A DNA stretch of 64,000 nt from Sphingomonas aurantiaca (GTDB lineage Bacteria > Pseudomonadota > Alphaproteobacteria > Sphingomonadales > Sphingomonadaceae), in contig NZ_QAOG01000004.1 of NCBI RefSeq assembly GCF_003050705.1, positions 434,001 through 498,000 on the forward strand. The letters are read 5' to 3'. The notes beneath the pieces were generated by a model. That model saw only the letters and a list, made by a program, of their open reading frames with translations. It was not told where the DNA came from and did not search any database. The position numbers were made by a program, and so were the translations under genes. Position 1 is the stretch's first letter; each line of letters begins with the position of its first letter. Of this stretch, positions 53,835 to 62,857 are shown one piece after another.

Positions 53835-55127
53835 ATGAAGACCATTTCCAAGCTAGCACTGGTTGCGGCGTTCGCGACCGGCGCCAGCAGCATGGCGCTC
53901 ACCGCGCCCGCCTTCGCCAAGGACAAGAAGGCCGATGCCGCAGCGACCGTGAAGCTGAGCCCCGAAGTGCAGAAGCCAGGGCTTGCGGCACAGACGGCGC
54001 TGACCGCCAAGGATTATGCGACCGCGCAGACCGCGATCGACCAGGTCGATGCCGCCGCGAAGACCGATTACGAAAAGTATATCGGCGCCGCGCTGCGCTA
54101 TCAGCTCGAATCCGAGAAGCTGGTCGCGGCTCAGACCGCCAACCCGAACGCACCGATCAACGAGACGACGCTGGCGACTCCGCTCGACGCGCTGATCGCC
54201 AACCCGGCGACGCCGGCTGCCGATCGTGGTCGCTATGCCTATCGTCGCGGCGCGCTCGCCTTCAACGGCAAGCAGTACCCGATCGCGCTCCAGTATTTCG
54301 CCAAGGCCAAGGAACTCGGCTACTCCGATCCGAACCTGCCGCTGCAGATCATCAAGGCGAAGATGGATAGCGGCGATGTCGCCGGCGCCACCGCCGATCT
54401 CGACGCCTCGATCACGCAGATGAGCGCGTCGGGCCAGAAGGCGCCCGAGGAATATTACCGCTATGCGATCGCCAAGTCGTATGCCGCCAAGCGCAAGCCC
54501 GAGACGATGGCATGGCTGAAGAAGTGGATCACTGCCTATCCGTCCGCCAAGAACTGGCGCGACGTCCTGATCCTGTCGGGCATCCAGAAGGACGCGCTGA
54601 TCACGCTCGACGAGCCCCAGAAGGTCGACATCTTCCGCCTGATGCGCGCGACCAACTCGCTCGCCGACCAGACCGACTATCTGCAATATGCGGATAGCGT
54701 GAACCGTCGTGGCTTGCCGAGCGAAGCACAGGCCGTGATCAAGGAAGGTCTGGCATCGGGCAAGATCCCGGCCGCGAACACGATGGCCAAGGGCCTGCTG
54801 GCGGATGCGACCAAGAACATCGCAGCCGACGGCCCGCTGTCGGGTCTGGAAAAGCGCGCCGCGACGGCACCGAACGGCAAGCTCGCCGCGGGTACCGCCG
54901 ATGCATATCTCGGCCAGAACAACTATGCCAAGTCGGTCGAGCTCTATCGTCTGGCGCTGACCAAGGGTGGCGTCGACGCCGACGACGTGAACCTGCATCT
55001 GGGTATCGCGCTCGCCCGCTCGGGCGACAAGGCTGGCGCCGCGACCGCGTTCTCGGCGGTCAAGGCATCGCCCAAGGCGGACATTGCGGGTCTGTGGACC
55101 ACGTGGCTCGGCGCACCGGCTGCCTAA
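53835..55127 (+). CDS. Secreted TPR-like protein of unknown function
   Basis: 430 residues from ATG 53835, preceded by a purine-rich GAGGGAGAG. A signal peptide (A-L-V-A-A-F-A-T-G-A-S-S-M-A-L-T-A-P-A-F-A) opens the protein. The rest is helical and alanine-rich, with tetratricopeptide-like pairs (Y-A-Y-R-R-G-A-L-A-F-N-G-K-Q-Y, Y-P-I-A-L-Q-Y-F-A-K-A-K and a C-terminal L-A-L-T-K-G-G-V-D-A-D-D-V). It probably acts as an envelope scaffold. It has its own terminator. Confidence 0.82.
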   Translation: MKTISKLALVAAFATGASSMALTAPAFAKDKKADAAATVKLSPEVQKPGLAAQTALTAKDYATAQTAIDQVDAAAKTDYEKYIGAALRYQLESEKLVAAQTANPNAPINETTLATPLDALIANPATPAADRGRYAYRRGALAFNGKQYPIALQYFAKAKELGYSDPNLPLQIIKAKMDSGDVAGATADLDASITQMSASGQKAPEEYYRYAIAKSYAAKRKPETMAWLKKWITAYPSAKNWRDVLILSGIQKDALITLDEPQKVDIFRLMRATNSLADQTDYLQYADSVNRRGLPSEAQAVIKEGLASGKIPAANTMAKGLLADATKNIAADGPLSGLEKRAATAPNGKLAAGTADAYLGQNNYAKSVELYRLALTKGGVDADDVNLHLGIALARSGDKAGAATAFSAVKASPKADIAGLWTTWLGAPAA

Positions 55128-55151
55128 ACGGCCCGGCGTCTTGTCGAATGG

Positions 55152-55187
55152 AAACGGGGCGGCAGCGATGCCGCCCCGTTTTCGTTT
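55152..55187 (+). terminator. Rho-independent terminator after the TPR-like gene
   Basis: A 12-pair stem AACGGGGCGGCA/TGCCGCCCCGTT around GCGA, followed by TTTCGTTT. About 25 bases after the stop codon. Confidence 0.92.
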
Positions 55188-55351
55188 GGGGGATCAGTAT
55201 CCTCGCCCGCCAAAGGGAGCTGGTGCCGGAGGTGACGTTGGGGGAGGGCGCGGAACAGCGGTGTCCGGTTCCACGTCAGCCTCGCCAGCCCTTCCTTGAA
55301 GGGATCCGCCAGGGTCGTAAAGTCAGCAAGCAGGCGCCCAGCGACGAAGCG

Positions 55352-55819
55352 TCAGTCCACCACCACCGGGATCCCCGACAGCGCCTTGGCGGTCCGGATC
55401 GTCAGCGACGTCTTGACGCTCGCGACGTTCGGCGCAGGCGTCAGATGCGTCGTCAGGATCTCCTGGAAGCTCTTCAGGTCCGCGGCGACGATTTTCAGGA
55501 TGAAGTCGATTTCGCCGTTGAGCATGTGGCATTCGCGGATTTCCGGAATGTCGGCGATATGATGTTCGAACGCGGCAAGGTCATGCTCGGCCTGGCTGCG
55601 CAGCGACACCATCGCGAACACCGTGATCGGGAAGCCCAACCGGCTCGCATCGAGATCGGCATGATAGCCGCGGATCGCCCCCGCTTCCTCGAGCGCGCGG
55701 ACGCGGCGCAGGCATGGCGGTGCCGTCAGGCCCACCTGGTCAGCCAGGTCGACATTCGTCATCCGACCGTCGGCCTGCAACAACGACAGGATCTGCCGAT
55801 CGATCCGGTCAAAACTCAT
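55352..55819 (-). CDS. Lrp/AsnC family transcription regulator
   Basis: 155 residues from ATG 55819 (GGGAG nine bases before). The N-terminal helix-turn-helix reads D-R-I-D-R-Q-I-L-S-L-L-Q-A-D-G-R, L-A-D-Q-V-G-L-T and C-L-R-R-V-R-A-L-E-E-A-G-A-I. The C-terminal RAM domain contains F-A-M-V-S-L-R, C-H-M-L-N-G-E-I-D-F-I-L-K-I and a L-T-I-R-T-A-K strand. It likely senses an amino acid. The target genes are unknown; it is divergent from the sensor kinase-like gene. Confidence 0.94.
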   Translation of the reverse strand: MSFDRIDRQILSLLQADGRMTNVDLADQVGLTAPPCLRRVRALEEAGAIRGYHADLDASRLGFPITVFAMVSLRSQAEHDLAAFEHHIADIPEIRECHMLNGEIDFILKIVAADLKSFQEILTTHLTPAPNVASVKTSLTIRTAKALSGIPVVVD

Positions 55820-55986
55820 TTCACGCAACTCCCGATAGGCATCGCGAACCAAGCGATTCATTCCTCATAGCCATAAGATTGTTGCGGCGAAACGCAATTG
55901 TCCCACTATGCGACGAACGTCTACGGACACGCAAATGCGCTGTTCCGTCGTTTGGCCGGCGGCGTTAAGGAATCGGTACGGAGAGC

Positions 55987-57894
55987 GTGGTACGCCCACC
56001 CAAACCGGGGAACGATGTGCGGTTCGACGATAGCCTGAAGACGATCCTCGCTGCCGATATGGCCACCGGTTTCGGCGCGCAGTCCGCATGGCGGCAGCTC
56101 GTCGATCTGATGGGGCGGGGTCGCGCGGCGGTCGACGAGCCGGCGATCGCGCGGTTGCGCTTGCTGCGCCAGGCGGTGCCGGTCGAGGTCCGCGCCGCCA
56201 GCGCGCGTGCGCTCGCCTTTGCCCGCCCCGATGCCAAGCTGGTCGGGTTCTTCGCGGAGGACACGTTGGCGATCGCCGCGCCGGTCCTGCGGACCGCGAT
56301 GCTCGAGTCCGACGATTGGCTGGCGATCCTGCCGCGCCTGACTCCCGCGAGCCGTTCGGTGCTGCGGCATCGGCGCGATCTGCCTGCGGAGGTTCAGCGC
56401 GGCTTGCAGAGCTTCGGCGCGGTCGACTTCGTGTTGCCGCAGCCCGATCCGCCGATCGTGGCGGAGGCGGTCGTCGTCGAACCGATCACCCCGGAGCCGG
56501 TAGTCATCGAAGAGCCGGTTGTTGAAGCGGCGGTCATCGAAGAGCCGCTCCACACAGAGCCTGCGATTGCGGAGTCCGTCGTCGAGCTGCCGGCACCGCG
56601 TCGTCTCGCTGGCGAAGCGTCGCTCTACAGCGCGCCGCTCAGCGAGACCCCGTTCATGGCGCTCGGCGCGGTCGCGCGCGGTCTGCCGTTTGTCGCGGAG
56701 GCGTTTCGCCATGCCGAAATGGCCGAGGCCGAGCCGACGGTCGAACCTGCCAGCGCATCGCCCGCGGACCGGTTCGAGATTTCGGATCTCGTCGCGCGGA
56801 TCGAGGCTTTCAATCGTGACCGCACCGCCGAAGCCGCCACGCCGACGCCCGCCGCTGCAGAGATCGAGAGTTTCCGGTTCGAAACCGACGCGCAGGGCGT
56901 CATCCGGATGATCGACGGCGTCGCACGCTCGGCGCTGATCGGCGTGTCGCTCGCCTTTGCCGCGAAACAGGGCGAGGCGCAGCTCGACGGGGTCGCGGCA
57001 GGTGCCTTTCGCCGTCGCTCGCGGTTCAGCGACGCGCGACTCGAAGTCGGCGGGTTGTCGGATGCGTTTGGGTCGTGGCGGCTGTCGGGCGTACCCGCGT
57101 TCGAACATGCGTCCGGTCGCTTCATCGGCTTTCGCGGTACCGCCCGCCGTCCGCGCCGCGACGAAGCCGCGCAGCCGGTGCGCGCGACGTCGCCCGTTGC
57201 CGATTCGCTGCGCCAGCTCGTTCACGAACTGCGCACGCCGACCAATGCGATCGCGGGGTTCGCCGAGCTGATCGAGACTCAGCTGCTCGGCCCCGTGTCG
57301 CCCACCTATCGCGATCGCGCGACCGCGATCCGGACGCAAGCGGGCGACCTGCTGTCCGCGATCGACGATCTCGACACCGCGGCGCGGATCGAGGGGCATG
57401 CGCTCGACCTGCGGCCGACGACGGTGCCGGTCCGGGCGCTGCTCGACCGCGTCGTGCGCGATCTTCAGCCGCTCGCGGCGTTGCGCGGCGCGAGTCTGGC
57501 GGTGGCGATGCCCGCCGGCGACTGCGATATTCTCGGCGATGATCGTGCGGTCGAGCGGCTGGTCGGCCGGCTGCTCGCCGCGCTCGTCTCGGCGGGGCGT
57601 CAGGGCGAGCAGCTCAGGATCGTCGTCCTGCCCGTCAGCGACACGGTCACGATCGCGTTCGACCGGCCAGCCGCGCTCGCGGCGCATGCGACCGACGTGC
57701 TGCTCAGCATCGACGCCGAACAGGCGGGCGAGGACGGTGCGCCGTTGCTCGGCACGGGCTTCGCATTGCGGCTGGCGCAGAATCTGGCGGTCGAACTGGG
57801 TGGCGTGCTGACGATCGGCGCGGATCGGCTGACGCTGCAGCTGCCTGCTGCCGACGTCGTGCAAGCGGAGCGCGCCGCCGACGATCAGCGGTGA
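55987..57894 (+). CDS. Histidine-kinase-like protein with degenerate ATPase domain
   Basis: 635 residues from a GTG at 55987. The first 200 residues form a helical, HEAT-like region, then comes an acidic Val/Pro/Glu linker (P-E-P-V-V-I-E-E-P-V-V-E-A-A-V). A middle domain resembles a PAS or GAF-type region. The HisKA box V-H-E-L-R-T-P-T-N-A-I-A-G-F has the acceptor His413. The ATPase part lacks the Asn of the N box (L-V-G-R-L-L-A-A-L-V-S-A) and the D-x-G-x-G of the G1 box; only a G-T-G-F-A-L-R-L-A G2-like segment remains. It may be a receiver-side phospho-partner or a pseudokinase. The next gene overlaps it by four bases. Confidence 0.85.
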   Translation: MVRPPKPGNDVRFDDSLKTILAADMATGFGAQSAWRQLVDLMGRGRAAVDEPAIARLRLLRQAVPVEVRAASARALAFARPDAKLVGFFAEDTLAIAAPVLRTAMLESDDWLAILPRLTPASRSVLRHRRDLPAEVQRGLQSFGAVDFVLPQPDPPIVAEAVVVEPITPEPVVIEEPVVEAAVIEEPLHTEPAIAESVVELPAPRRLAGEASLYSAPLSETPFMALGAVARGLPFVAEAFRHAEMAEAEPTVEPASASPADRFEISDLVARIEAFNRDRTAEAATPTPAAAEIESFRFETDAQGVIRMIDGVARSALIGVSLAFAAKQGEAQLDGVAAGAFRRRSRFSDARLEVGGLSDAFGSWRLSGVPAFEHASGRFIGFRGTARRPRRDEAAQPVRATSPVADSLRQLVHELRTPTNAIAGFAELIETQLLGPVSPTYRDRATAIRTQAGDLLSAIDDLDTAARIEGHALDLRPTTVPVRALLDRVVRDLQPLAALRGASLAVAMPAGDCDILGDDRAVERLVGRLLAALVSAGRQGEQLRIVVLPVSDTVTIAFDRPAALAAHATDVLLSIDAEQAGEDGAPLLGTGFALRLAQNLAVELGGVLTIGADRLTLQLPAADVVQAERAADDQR

Positions 57895-58874
57895 CATACC
57901 GCCCGCCGCAGCCGACCGAGGCGCAGCGCGTGATCTGGCCCGACGAGTTCGGCACCCGCTTCACTGTCTTCGTGGACGTCGAAGAGGAATTCGACTGGCG
58001 CGCGCCGCTTAGTCCCCGCAATCGCGCGACGACCGCGATGGCGGCGTTTCCCGACGCGCACCGCCGCTTCGCCGATCGCGGTGTCGCACTCAACTGCATG
58101 ATCGACCACCCGATCGTCACCGACCCCGCCTCGGTCGCGATCCTGTCGCGAGTCGTCGAGGATGGCCGGTCCGAGATCGGTACGCAGCTGCACGCCTGGG
58201 TGAATCCACCGTTCGAGGCGCCGCTAGCAGCGGCCGAGAGCTATGCCGGCAATCTGCCGCTAGCGCTGGAGGCGGCCAAGCTCGAGACGCTCACGACGAT
58301 GATCGCCGCGGCGTTCGGAACGTCGCCGCGGGCGTACAGGGCCGGGCGATACGGGATCGGCCCCAACAGCTTCGAGCTGCTGGCGTCGCTCGACTACCGG
58401 ATCGATAGTTCGGTGCGCCCCGGCTATGATTATAGCGCCGATGGCGGCCCGGACTTCACGATGGCGAAGGCGGCGGCATTTCGGTCGGGCGGCATCGTCG
58501 AACTGCCGTTGACGACCGTCTTTACCGGCCACGCGCGACGGGGCGGCGGCGGATTATATCGGGCGCTTGGCCACGTACCCAACGCGCGCGGGCTGTTTGC
58601 ACGCGCGCGGTTGCTGTCGCGGATCGCGCTTACGCCCGAGGACATGCCGATCGCAGCGGCGCTGGAGGCTGTCGCGGTTGCGGCCGGCGAAGGGCTCAGG
58701 CTGTTCAACCTGTCCTTCCACTCGCCGTCGCTCATGCCGGGCCACACGCCCTATGTCCGCGACGCTGCCGACCTGCGGCGGTTTCACCATTGGTGGACGA
58801 CGATGCTCAACGCGTTCGATCGCCGCGGGATTCGCAACGCATCGCTCGACGAGATCCTGACCGCGCTGGGCTAG
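57891..58874 (+). CDS. Polysaccharide deacetylase (NodB-homology) family protein
   Basis: 327 residues starting at GTGA over the previous stop. The NodB-like core shows F-V-D-V-E-E-E-F-D-W, H-P-I-V-T-D-P, I-G-T-Q-L-H-A-W-V-N-P and R-A-G-R-Y-G-I-G, in the manner of WalW-type or DUF3473-linked deacetylases in exopolysaccharide clusters. The L-S-F-H-S-P-S-L-M-P-G-H motif near the end gives a further metal or catalytic His. The target might be a capsular or sphingan-like polysaccharide. Strict coupling to the kinase-like gene suggests joint control. Confidence 0.88.
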   Translation: MTYRPPQPTEAQRVIWPDEFGTRFTVFVDVEEEFDWRAPLSPRNRATTAMAAFPDAHRRFADRGVALNCMIDHPIVTDPASVAILSRVVEDGRSEIGTQLHAWVNPPFEAPLAAAESYAGNLPLALEAAKLETLTTMIAAAFGTSPRAYRAGRYGIGPNSFELLASLDYRIDSSVRPGYDYSADGGPDFTMAKAAAFRSGGIVELPLTTVFTGHARRGGGGLYRALGHVPNARGLFARARLLSRIALTPEDMPIAAALEAVAVAAGEGLRLFNLSFHSPSLMPGHTPYVRDAADLRRFHHWWTTMLNAFDRRGIRNASLDEILTALG

Positions 58875-58901
58875 GCGAGCGCATTTCCTGCTCCAGATAC
58901 A

Positions 58902-58932
58902 GAAAGGGCGGCCCGTTGCCGGACCGCCCTTC
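58902..58932. terminator. Bidirectional terminator hairpin
   Basis: AAGGGCGG and CCGCCCTT pair around a 12-base loop. It lies between the convergent deacetylase and rpsI genes. CTTTCT follows on the minus strand, which suits rpsI termination. Confidence 0.75.
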
Positions 58933-58957
58933 TGATACGCAGATACTGAAAGCGAGT

Positions 58958-59515
58958 TTAGCGCTTCGAGAACTGGAAGCTACGACGGGCCTTCGCCTTG
59001 CCGTACTTCTTACGCTCGACGACGCGGCTGTCGCGGGTCAGGAAGCCTGCCGACTTGACCGTGGCGCGCAGCACCGGCTCGAAGCGGGTCAGTGCCTGGC
59101 TGATGCCATGCTTGACTGCGCCGGCCTGGCCCGAAAGACCACCACCCTTGACGGTGCAGACGACGTCGTACTGACCTTCGCGCTCAGTGATACCGAACAC
59201 CTGGTTGATGACGAGACGCAGCGTCGGACGGGCGAAATACACTTCCTGGTCACGACCGTTGATCGTAATCTTGCCGGTGCCGGGCTTGACCCAGACGCGG
59301 GCAACGGCGTCCTTACGACGGCCGGTCGCATAGGCGCGGCCCTGCTTGTCGAGGATCTGCTCGCGCAGCGGCATCGGCTCGCGGACGGGCTCGTTCGAGA
59401 CCGGCGCTTCGATATCGCCTTCGCTGGTCGGCAGCGTCTGTGCGGCGGGGGCAGCCGGCGCGGGCTGGTTGGTCAGGCTCGCGAGATCGGCGAGCGACTG
59501 GCGGTTGTCGGACAT
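58958..59515 (-). CDS. rpsI: 30S ribosomal protein S9
   Basis: 185 residues. The conserved S9 part starts near residue 60 with [16 protein letters not shown] and ends in the basic tail [15 protein letters not shown] that reaches the P-site. The first 55 residues are an extension rich in Ala, Pro and acidic residues, longer than the usual 130-residue S9. It starts in the last base of rplM (TAATG-type junction), so the two are translationally coupled. Confidence 0.97.
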   Translation of the reverse strand: MSDNRQSLADLASLTNQPAPAAPAAQTLPTSEGDIEAPVSNEPVREPMPLREQILDKQGRAYATGRRKDAVARVWVKPGTGKITINGRDQEVYFARPTLRLVINQVFGITEREGQYDVVCTVKGGGLSGQAGAVKHGISQALTRFEPVLRATVKSAGFLTRDSRVVERKKYGKAKARRSFQFSKR

Positions 59516-59994
59516 TATGCGCCCACCTTGTTCTTGCGGTTCATACTGCCGATGTCGAGCACGGCAGGGTTCTGTGCCTCGTGCGGATGCTCGGTGCCCT
59601 TGAAGATACGCAGGTTGCGCATCTGCTCACGACCCAGCGGGCCGCGCGGGATCATGCGCTCGACAGCCTTTTCGAGAACGCGCTCCGGGAAGCGGCCGTC
59701 GAGGACCTTGGCGGCAGTGATGCCCTTGATGCCGCCGGCGTAACCGGTGTGCTTGTAATAGATCTTCTTCGCGGCCTTGTTGCCGGTGAAGCGGATCTTG
59801 TCGGCGTTGATCACGACGACGTTGTCACCGCAATCGACATGCGGGGTGAACGACGTCTTGTGCTTGCCGCGCAGGACGTTGGCGATGATCGATGCGGCAC
59901 GACCGACGACGAGACCTTCCGCGTCGACGATATGCCACTGCTTCTCCACCTCGTGCGGCTTGGCCGACTTGGTGGTCTTCATGAGCGCCTTCAT
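59515..59994 (-). CDS. rplM: 50S ribosomal protein L13
   Basis: 159 residues. Recognised by [19 protein letters not shown]-x-like [24 protein letters not shown], and [11 protein letters not shown]13 binds 23S rRNA early in assembly. It is the first gene of the rplM-rpsI operon. Confidence 0.97.
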   Translation of the reverse strand: MKALMKTTKSAKPHEVEKQWHIVDAEGLVVGRAASIIANVLRGKHKTSFTPHVDCGDNVVVINADKIRFTGNKAAKKIYYKHTGYAGGIKGITAAKVLDGRFPERVLEKAVERMIPRGPLGREQMRNLRIFKGTEHPHEAQNPAVLDIGSMNRKNKVGA

Positions 59995-60114
59995 GGGCGT
60001 TGGACCTTCCAGATTGAATGCAAGCGCGCCGCAGGTTGCCCCGCAGCGCGAATGCCCGCCTAATGCTGAAAGGGGTGCTTCAAGTCAAGCTTTCCGCCGG
60101 TTTGCTGACGGGTA

Positions 60115-61158
60115 TTATGATACCCGACGTGCGCTGCCGACCGCGTGGGCGGCGAACATGGCGGCGATAAGCAGCAGAGCGGCGTTGCCCTGGTGCGCCA
60201 CCGCGACGTCGATCTGGACGCCGGTCATCAGCGTGGCGATGCCCAGCATGATCTGCAACGTGACGAGGCCGACGACGAAAAAGCCTGCACGGCTGCCGGC
60301 CTTGGTTGCGACGATCGCCAGCCAGACAAGCCCGGCAGCTGCGGCGAACGCGAACCAGCGGTGGATGAACTGGACGACGATCGGGTTGTCGACCGCGTTG
60401 CTCCAGGCGGGGTTCACCATCGGGACGTCGGCCGGGAACAGCCCGTCGCCCATCAGCGGCCAGCTGGCGAAAGCATAACCTGCGTCGAGCCCCGCCGTGA
60501 ATGCGCCGTACACCAGCTGCACGAACAGCACCGCAAGCGCGACGATCGCGATGGGTGCGAGTCGGGCAGGGGCCGCAAGCGGGTTGCGGTGCAAGGCGGA
60601 CAGGTCGAGCGCGGTCCATATGATGCCCGCAAGGATCGTCAGTGCCGTCAGCAGGTGCACCGCCAGCCGGATATGGCTGACATCGGTTCGCACCGACAGT
60701 CCGGACGCGACCATCCACCAGCCGATCGCCCCCTGGAACGCGCCCAGCGCGAGCAGTGCCGACAGCCGCCAACCATAGCCGGCCGGGATCCGCTTGCGCA
60801 CCGCGAACCAGATCAGCGGGACGGCGAAGGCGATCCCGATCAGCCGGCCCCAGAGACGGTGGAGATACTCCCAGAAGAAGATCGCCTTAAACCCGCTCAG
60901 TGACATGTCGGCATTGAACGCGGCATATTCGGGGATGCGCTTGTAGTTGGCGAACTCGGCCTGCCACTGCACCTCGTTCAGCGGGGGAATGATGCCGCTG
61001 ATCGGTTTCCACTGCGTGATCGACAGCCCCGACTCGGTCAGCCGCGTGATGCCGCCGATGACGACCATCGCGACGATAAGCCCCGCGACGCTATAGAGCC
61101 ACAGGGCGACCGCGCGCGGGCGGGCTTTGGTGAGAAAGGCGGCGCTGGGTTGAAGCAT
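60115..61158 (-). CDS. ctaA: Heme A synthase (COX15/CtaA family)
   Basis: About 347 residues from ATG 61158; an ATG at 61212 would add 18 residues. It has about eight transmembrane helices. G-G-I-T-R-L-T-E-S-G-L-S-I-T-Q-W-K-P near 36-53 and F-F-W-E-Y-L-H-R-L-W-G-R with heme-binding His are the classic COX15 signatures. Later F-I-H-R-W-F-A and V-A-H-Q-G-N-A-A-L-L carry further His ligands. It converts heme O to heme A for cytochrome oxidase. Confidence 0.96.
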   Translation of the reverse strand: MLQPSAAFLTKARPRAVALWLYSVAGLIVAMVVIGGITRLTESGLSITQWKPISGIIPPLNEVQWQAEFANYKRIPEYAAFNADMSLSGFKAIFFWEYLHRLWGRLIGIAFAVPLIWFAVRKRIPAGYGWRLSALLALGAFQGAIGWWMVASGLSVRTDVSHIRLAVHLLTALTILAGIIWTALDLSALHRNPLAAPARLAPIAIVALAVLFVQLVYGAFTAGLDAGYAFASWPLMGDGLFPADVPMVNPAWSNAVDNPIVVQFIHRWFAFAAAAGLVWLAIVATKAGSRAGFFVVGLVTLQIMLGIATLMTGVQIDVAVAHQGNAALLLIAAMFAAHAVGSARRVS

Positions 61159-61246
61159 GTCGGCGCAAATACTCCACACGGGGGCGCGGCGCCATCGCTT
61201 CGTGTCGGCCATGCAACGCCGATCAATTCGGGTGGAAAAATCTGCG

Positions 61247-61266
61247 ATGTAATGTTGTATCCTAGC
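61247..61266. promoter_or_regulatory. Possible Zur-type site before the MerC-like gene
   Basis: ATGTAATGTTGTATCCTAGC resembles the GTAATGT-ATAAC half-site seen for alphaproteobacterial Zur, in an A/T-rich patch 27 bases before the MerC-like start. Symmetry is poor, so this is weak. Confidence 0.3.
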
Positions 61267-61292
61267 AATCGGGCGGCTATATTCCTGGCACG

Positions 61293-61676
61293 ATGACGCC
61301 CTCAGCCACGCATACCCACCGCTTCGCCGGACTCGACCGCTATGCGATCGGCCTGTCCGGTCTGTGCATGGTGCATTGCCTGGCGACCTCGGTGCTGGTG
61401 GCGTTGATGTCGACCGCGGGCGGTTTCCTGCTGGATCCGATCTTCCATGAGGTCGGGCTGACGATCGCGATCGGTCTGGGCGCGCTCGCGCTCGGCCGCG
61501 GCGTGCTGCATCATGGCTATATGATGCCGGCTGCGATGGGCGCGCTCGGGCTCGGGATCATGGCGGGCGCGATGACGCTGCCGCACGACAGCGGTGGTGG
61601 CGAGACGCTGTGGACGATCATCGGCGTCGGCCTGCTTGCGTTCGGGCACGATCTCAATCGTCGGGCAGACACCTGA
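61293..61676 (+). CDS. MerC-domain membrane protein
   Basis: 127 residues with four hydrophobic helices. The first helix holds L-C-M-V-H-C-L-A, the cysteine pair of MerC mercury-uptake proteins. There is a His-rich N-terminus (T-H-T-H). No merR, merA or merT gene is nearby, and a Zur-like gene follows after 41 bases, so a role in zinc or another soft metal is more likely than mercury resistance here; that is inference. Confidence 0.88.
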   Translation: MTPSATHTHRFAGLDRYAIGLSGLCMVHCLATSVLVALMSTAGGFLLDPIFHEVGLTIAIGLGALALGRGVLHHGYMMPAAMGALGLGIMAGAMTLPHDSGGGETLWTIIGVGLLAFGHDLNRRADT

Positions 61677-61717
61677 GCGGCTTGCTGGAACTGCCCCGGC
61701 ATCCTACCTCGTACGCT

Positions 61718-62185
61718 ATGGCGCACGCCCACACCCACACCGAACCGCAAGGCGCCGATCTCACCGTCGCGGCGCAAACCACGCTCGAAAAGGCGGGGGA
61801 GCAATGGACGGCGATGCGCGCGAGCGTGTTTGCGGCACTTGCGGGGTTCGACAAGCCCGCCTCGGCCTATGACATCGCCGAAGCCGTGTCGAAATCGGAA
61901 GGGCGTCGGGTCGCGGCGAACAGCGTGTACCGGATCCTCGACCTGTTCGTCGGCGCGAACCTCGCCCGCCGGGTCGAAAGCGCTAATGCGTACGTCGCCA
62001 ACGCGCACCCCGATTGCCTGCATGATTGCATCTTCCTGGTCTGCGACTCGTGCGGCCAGACCACGCATCTCGACAATGACGTCATCACGCGCGGCGTCCG
62101 CAATGCTGCAGAAGCTGCCGGCTTTGCCCCTGTTCGTCCGGTGATCGAGGTACGAGGCCGATGCGCAGACTGCGAAGCGAAGTAG
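61718..62185 (+). CDS. zur: Zur-like Fur family regulator
   Basis: 155 residues from ATG 61718. A His-rich N-terminus (A-H-A-H-T-H-T-E), a winged helix with V-Y-R-I-L-D-L-F, and the C-terminal metal site C-D-S-C-G with a final C-A-D-C pair are typical of Fur proteins with a structural zinc. H-P-D-C-L-H-D-C and H-L-D-N-D give the sensing-site residues. Zinc rather than iron is suggested by sequence and the MerC-like partner, but the symbol is tentative. Confidence 0.85.
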   Translation: MAHAHTHTEPQGADLTVAAQTTLEKAGEQWTAMRASVFAALAGFDKPASAYDIAEAVSKSEGRRVAANSVYRILDLFVGANLARRVESANAYVANAHPDCLHDCIFLVCDSCGQTTHLDNDVITRGVRNAAEAAGFAPVRPVIEVRGRCADCEAK

Positions 62186-62234
62186 AGCGCTCGTAACGAA
62201 TCTACCGTCTCCTTCCTCTGGCGGGGGGGGGTGG

Positions 62235-62768
62235 CTAACTAAGGGCTTTGCCCATCCGGATCATCGGTACCGGTACCTCTCCTGGCGTTTCGATGCGCTC
62301 GATCGGATGATAGCCACACGCCCGGTACAACGGCTCACCAGCAAGTGTCGCCATCATCTCCGCGCGTGCGAACCCGGCGTCGCGCGCTGCCGCTTCGCAT
62401 ACCGACAGCACCAGCCTGCCGACGCCGCGCCGCACGAAATCGGGATCGGTATACATCGCCCGGATTCGCGCGGCGTCGTGGCGTGGGTCGAGTAGCGCGG
62501 CATCGCGCAATGATGTGCTGTGGTCGCCGCCATACAGTGTCGCCCGTCGGCTCCAGCCGCCGCAGCCCGCCAGGCGTCCGTCGTTGGCATGCACCAGCAG
62601 ATACGTCCCGTCCGCGATCAACTGCGTATCGAGCCCCATCACCGCCCGGCTTGCCGCGACCTGCGAGGGCGTGAGGAAATCCCCCTGCAACGCCCCGATC
62701 GCGCGCGCCATCAGCGCCGAGATCGCGGCAATGTCCGGTTCGCGGGCAAAACGATGCGTAAAGTCCAT
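62235..62768 (-). CDS. GNAT family N-acetyltransferase
   Basis: 177 residues from ATG 62768. The acetyl-CoA motif D-F-V-R-R-G-V-G-R-L-V-L-S is followed by E-A-A-A-R-D-A-G and Y-R-A-C-G-Y-H. An A-N-D-G-R-L-A-G-C-G-G-W segment forms the central strand. It resembles small standalone GNAT proteins of unknown substrate. It is divergent from dxs, with about 90 bases between the starts. Confidence 0.9.
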   Translation of the reverse strand: MDFTHRFAREPDIAAISALMARAIGALQGDFLTPSQVAASRAVMGLDTQLIADGTYLLVHANDGRLAGCGGWSRRATLYGGDHSTSLRDAALLDPRHDAARIRAMYTDPDFVRRGVGRLVLSVCEAAARDAGFARAEMMATLAGEPLYRACGYHPIERIETPGEVPVPMIRMGKALS

Positions 62769-62857
62769 GGCGGTGCAGTTCCCGAGCAATTTCAGCGCGA
62801 ATGCTACGCCATGACACGGTAACAATCGACACGATAGGCGGGCTGCATTAAGCGAGG

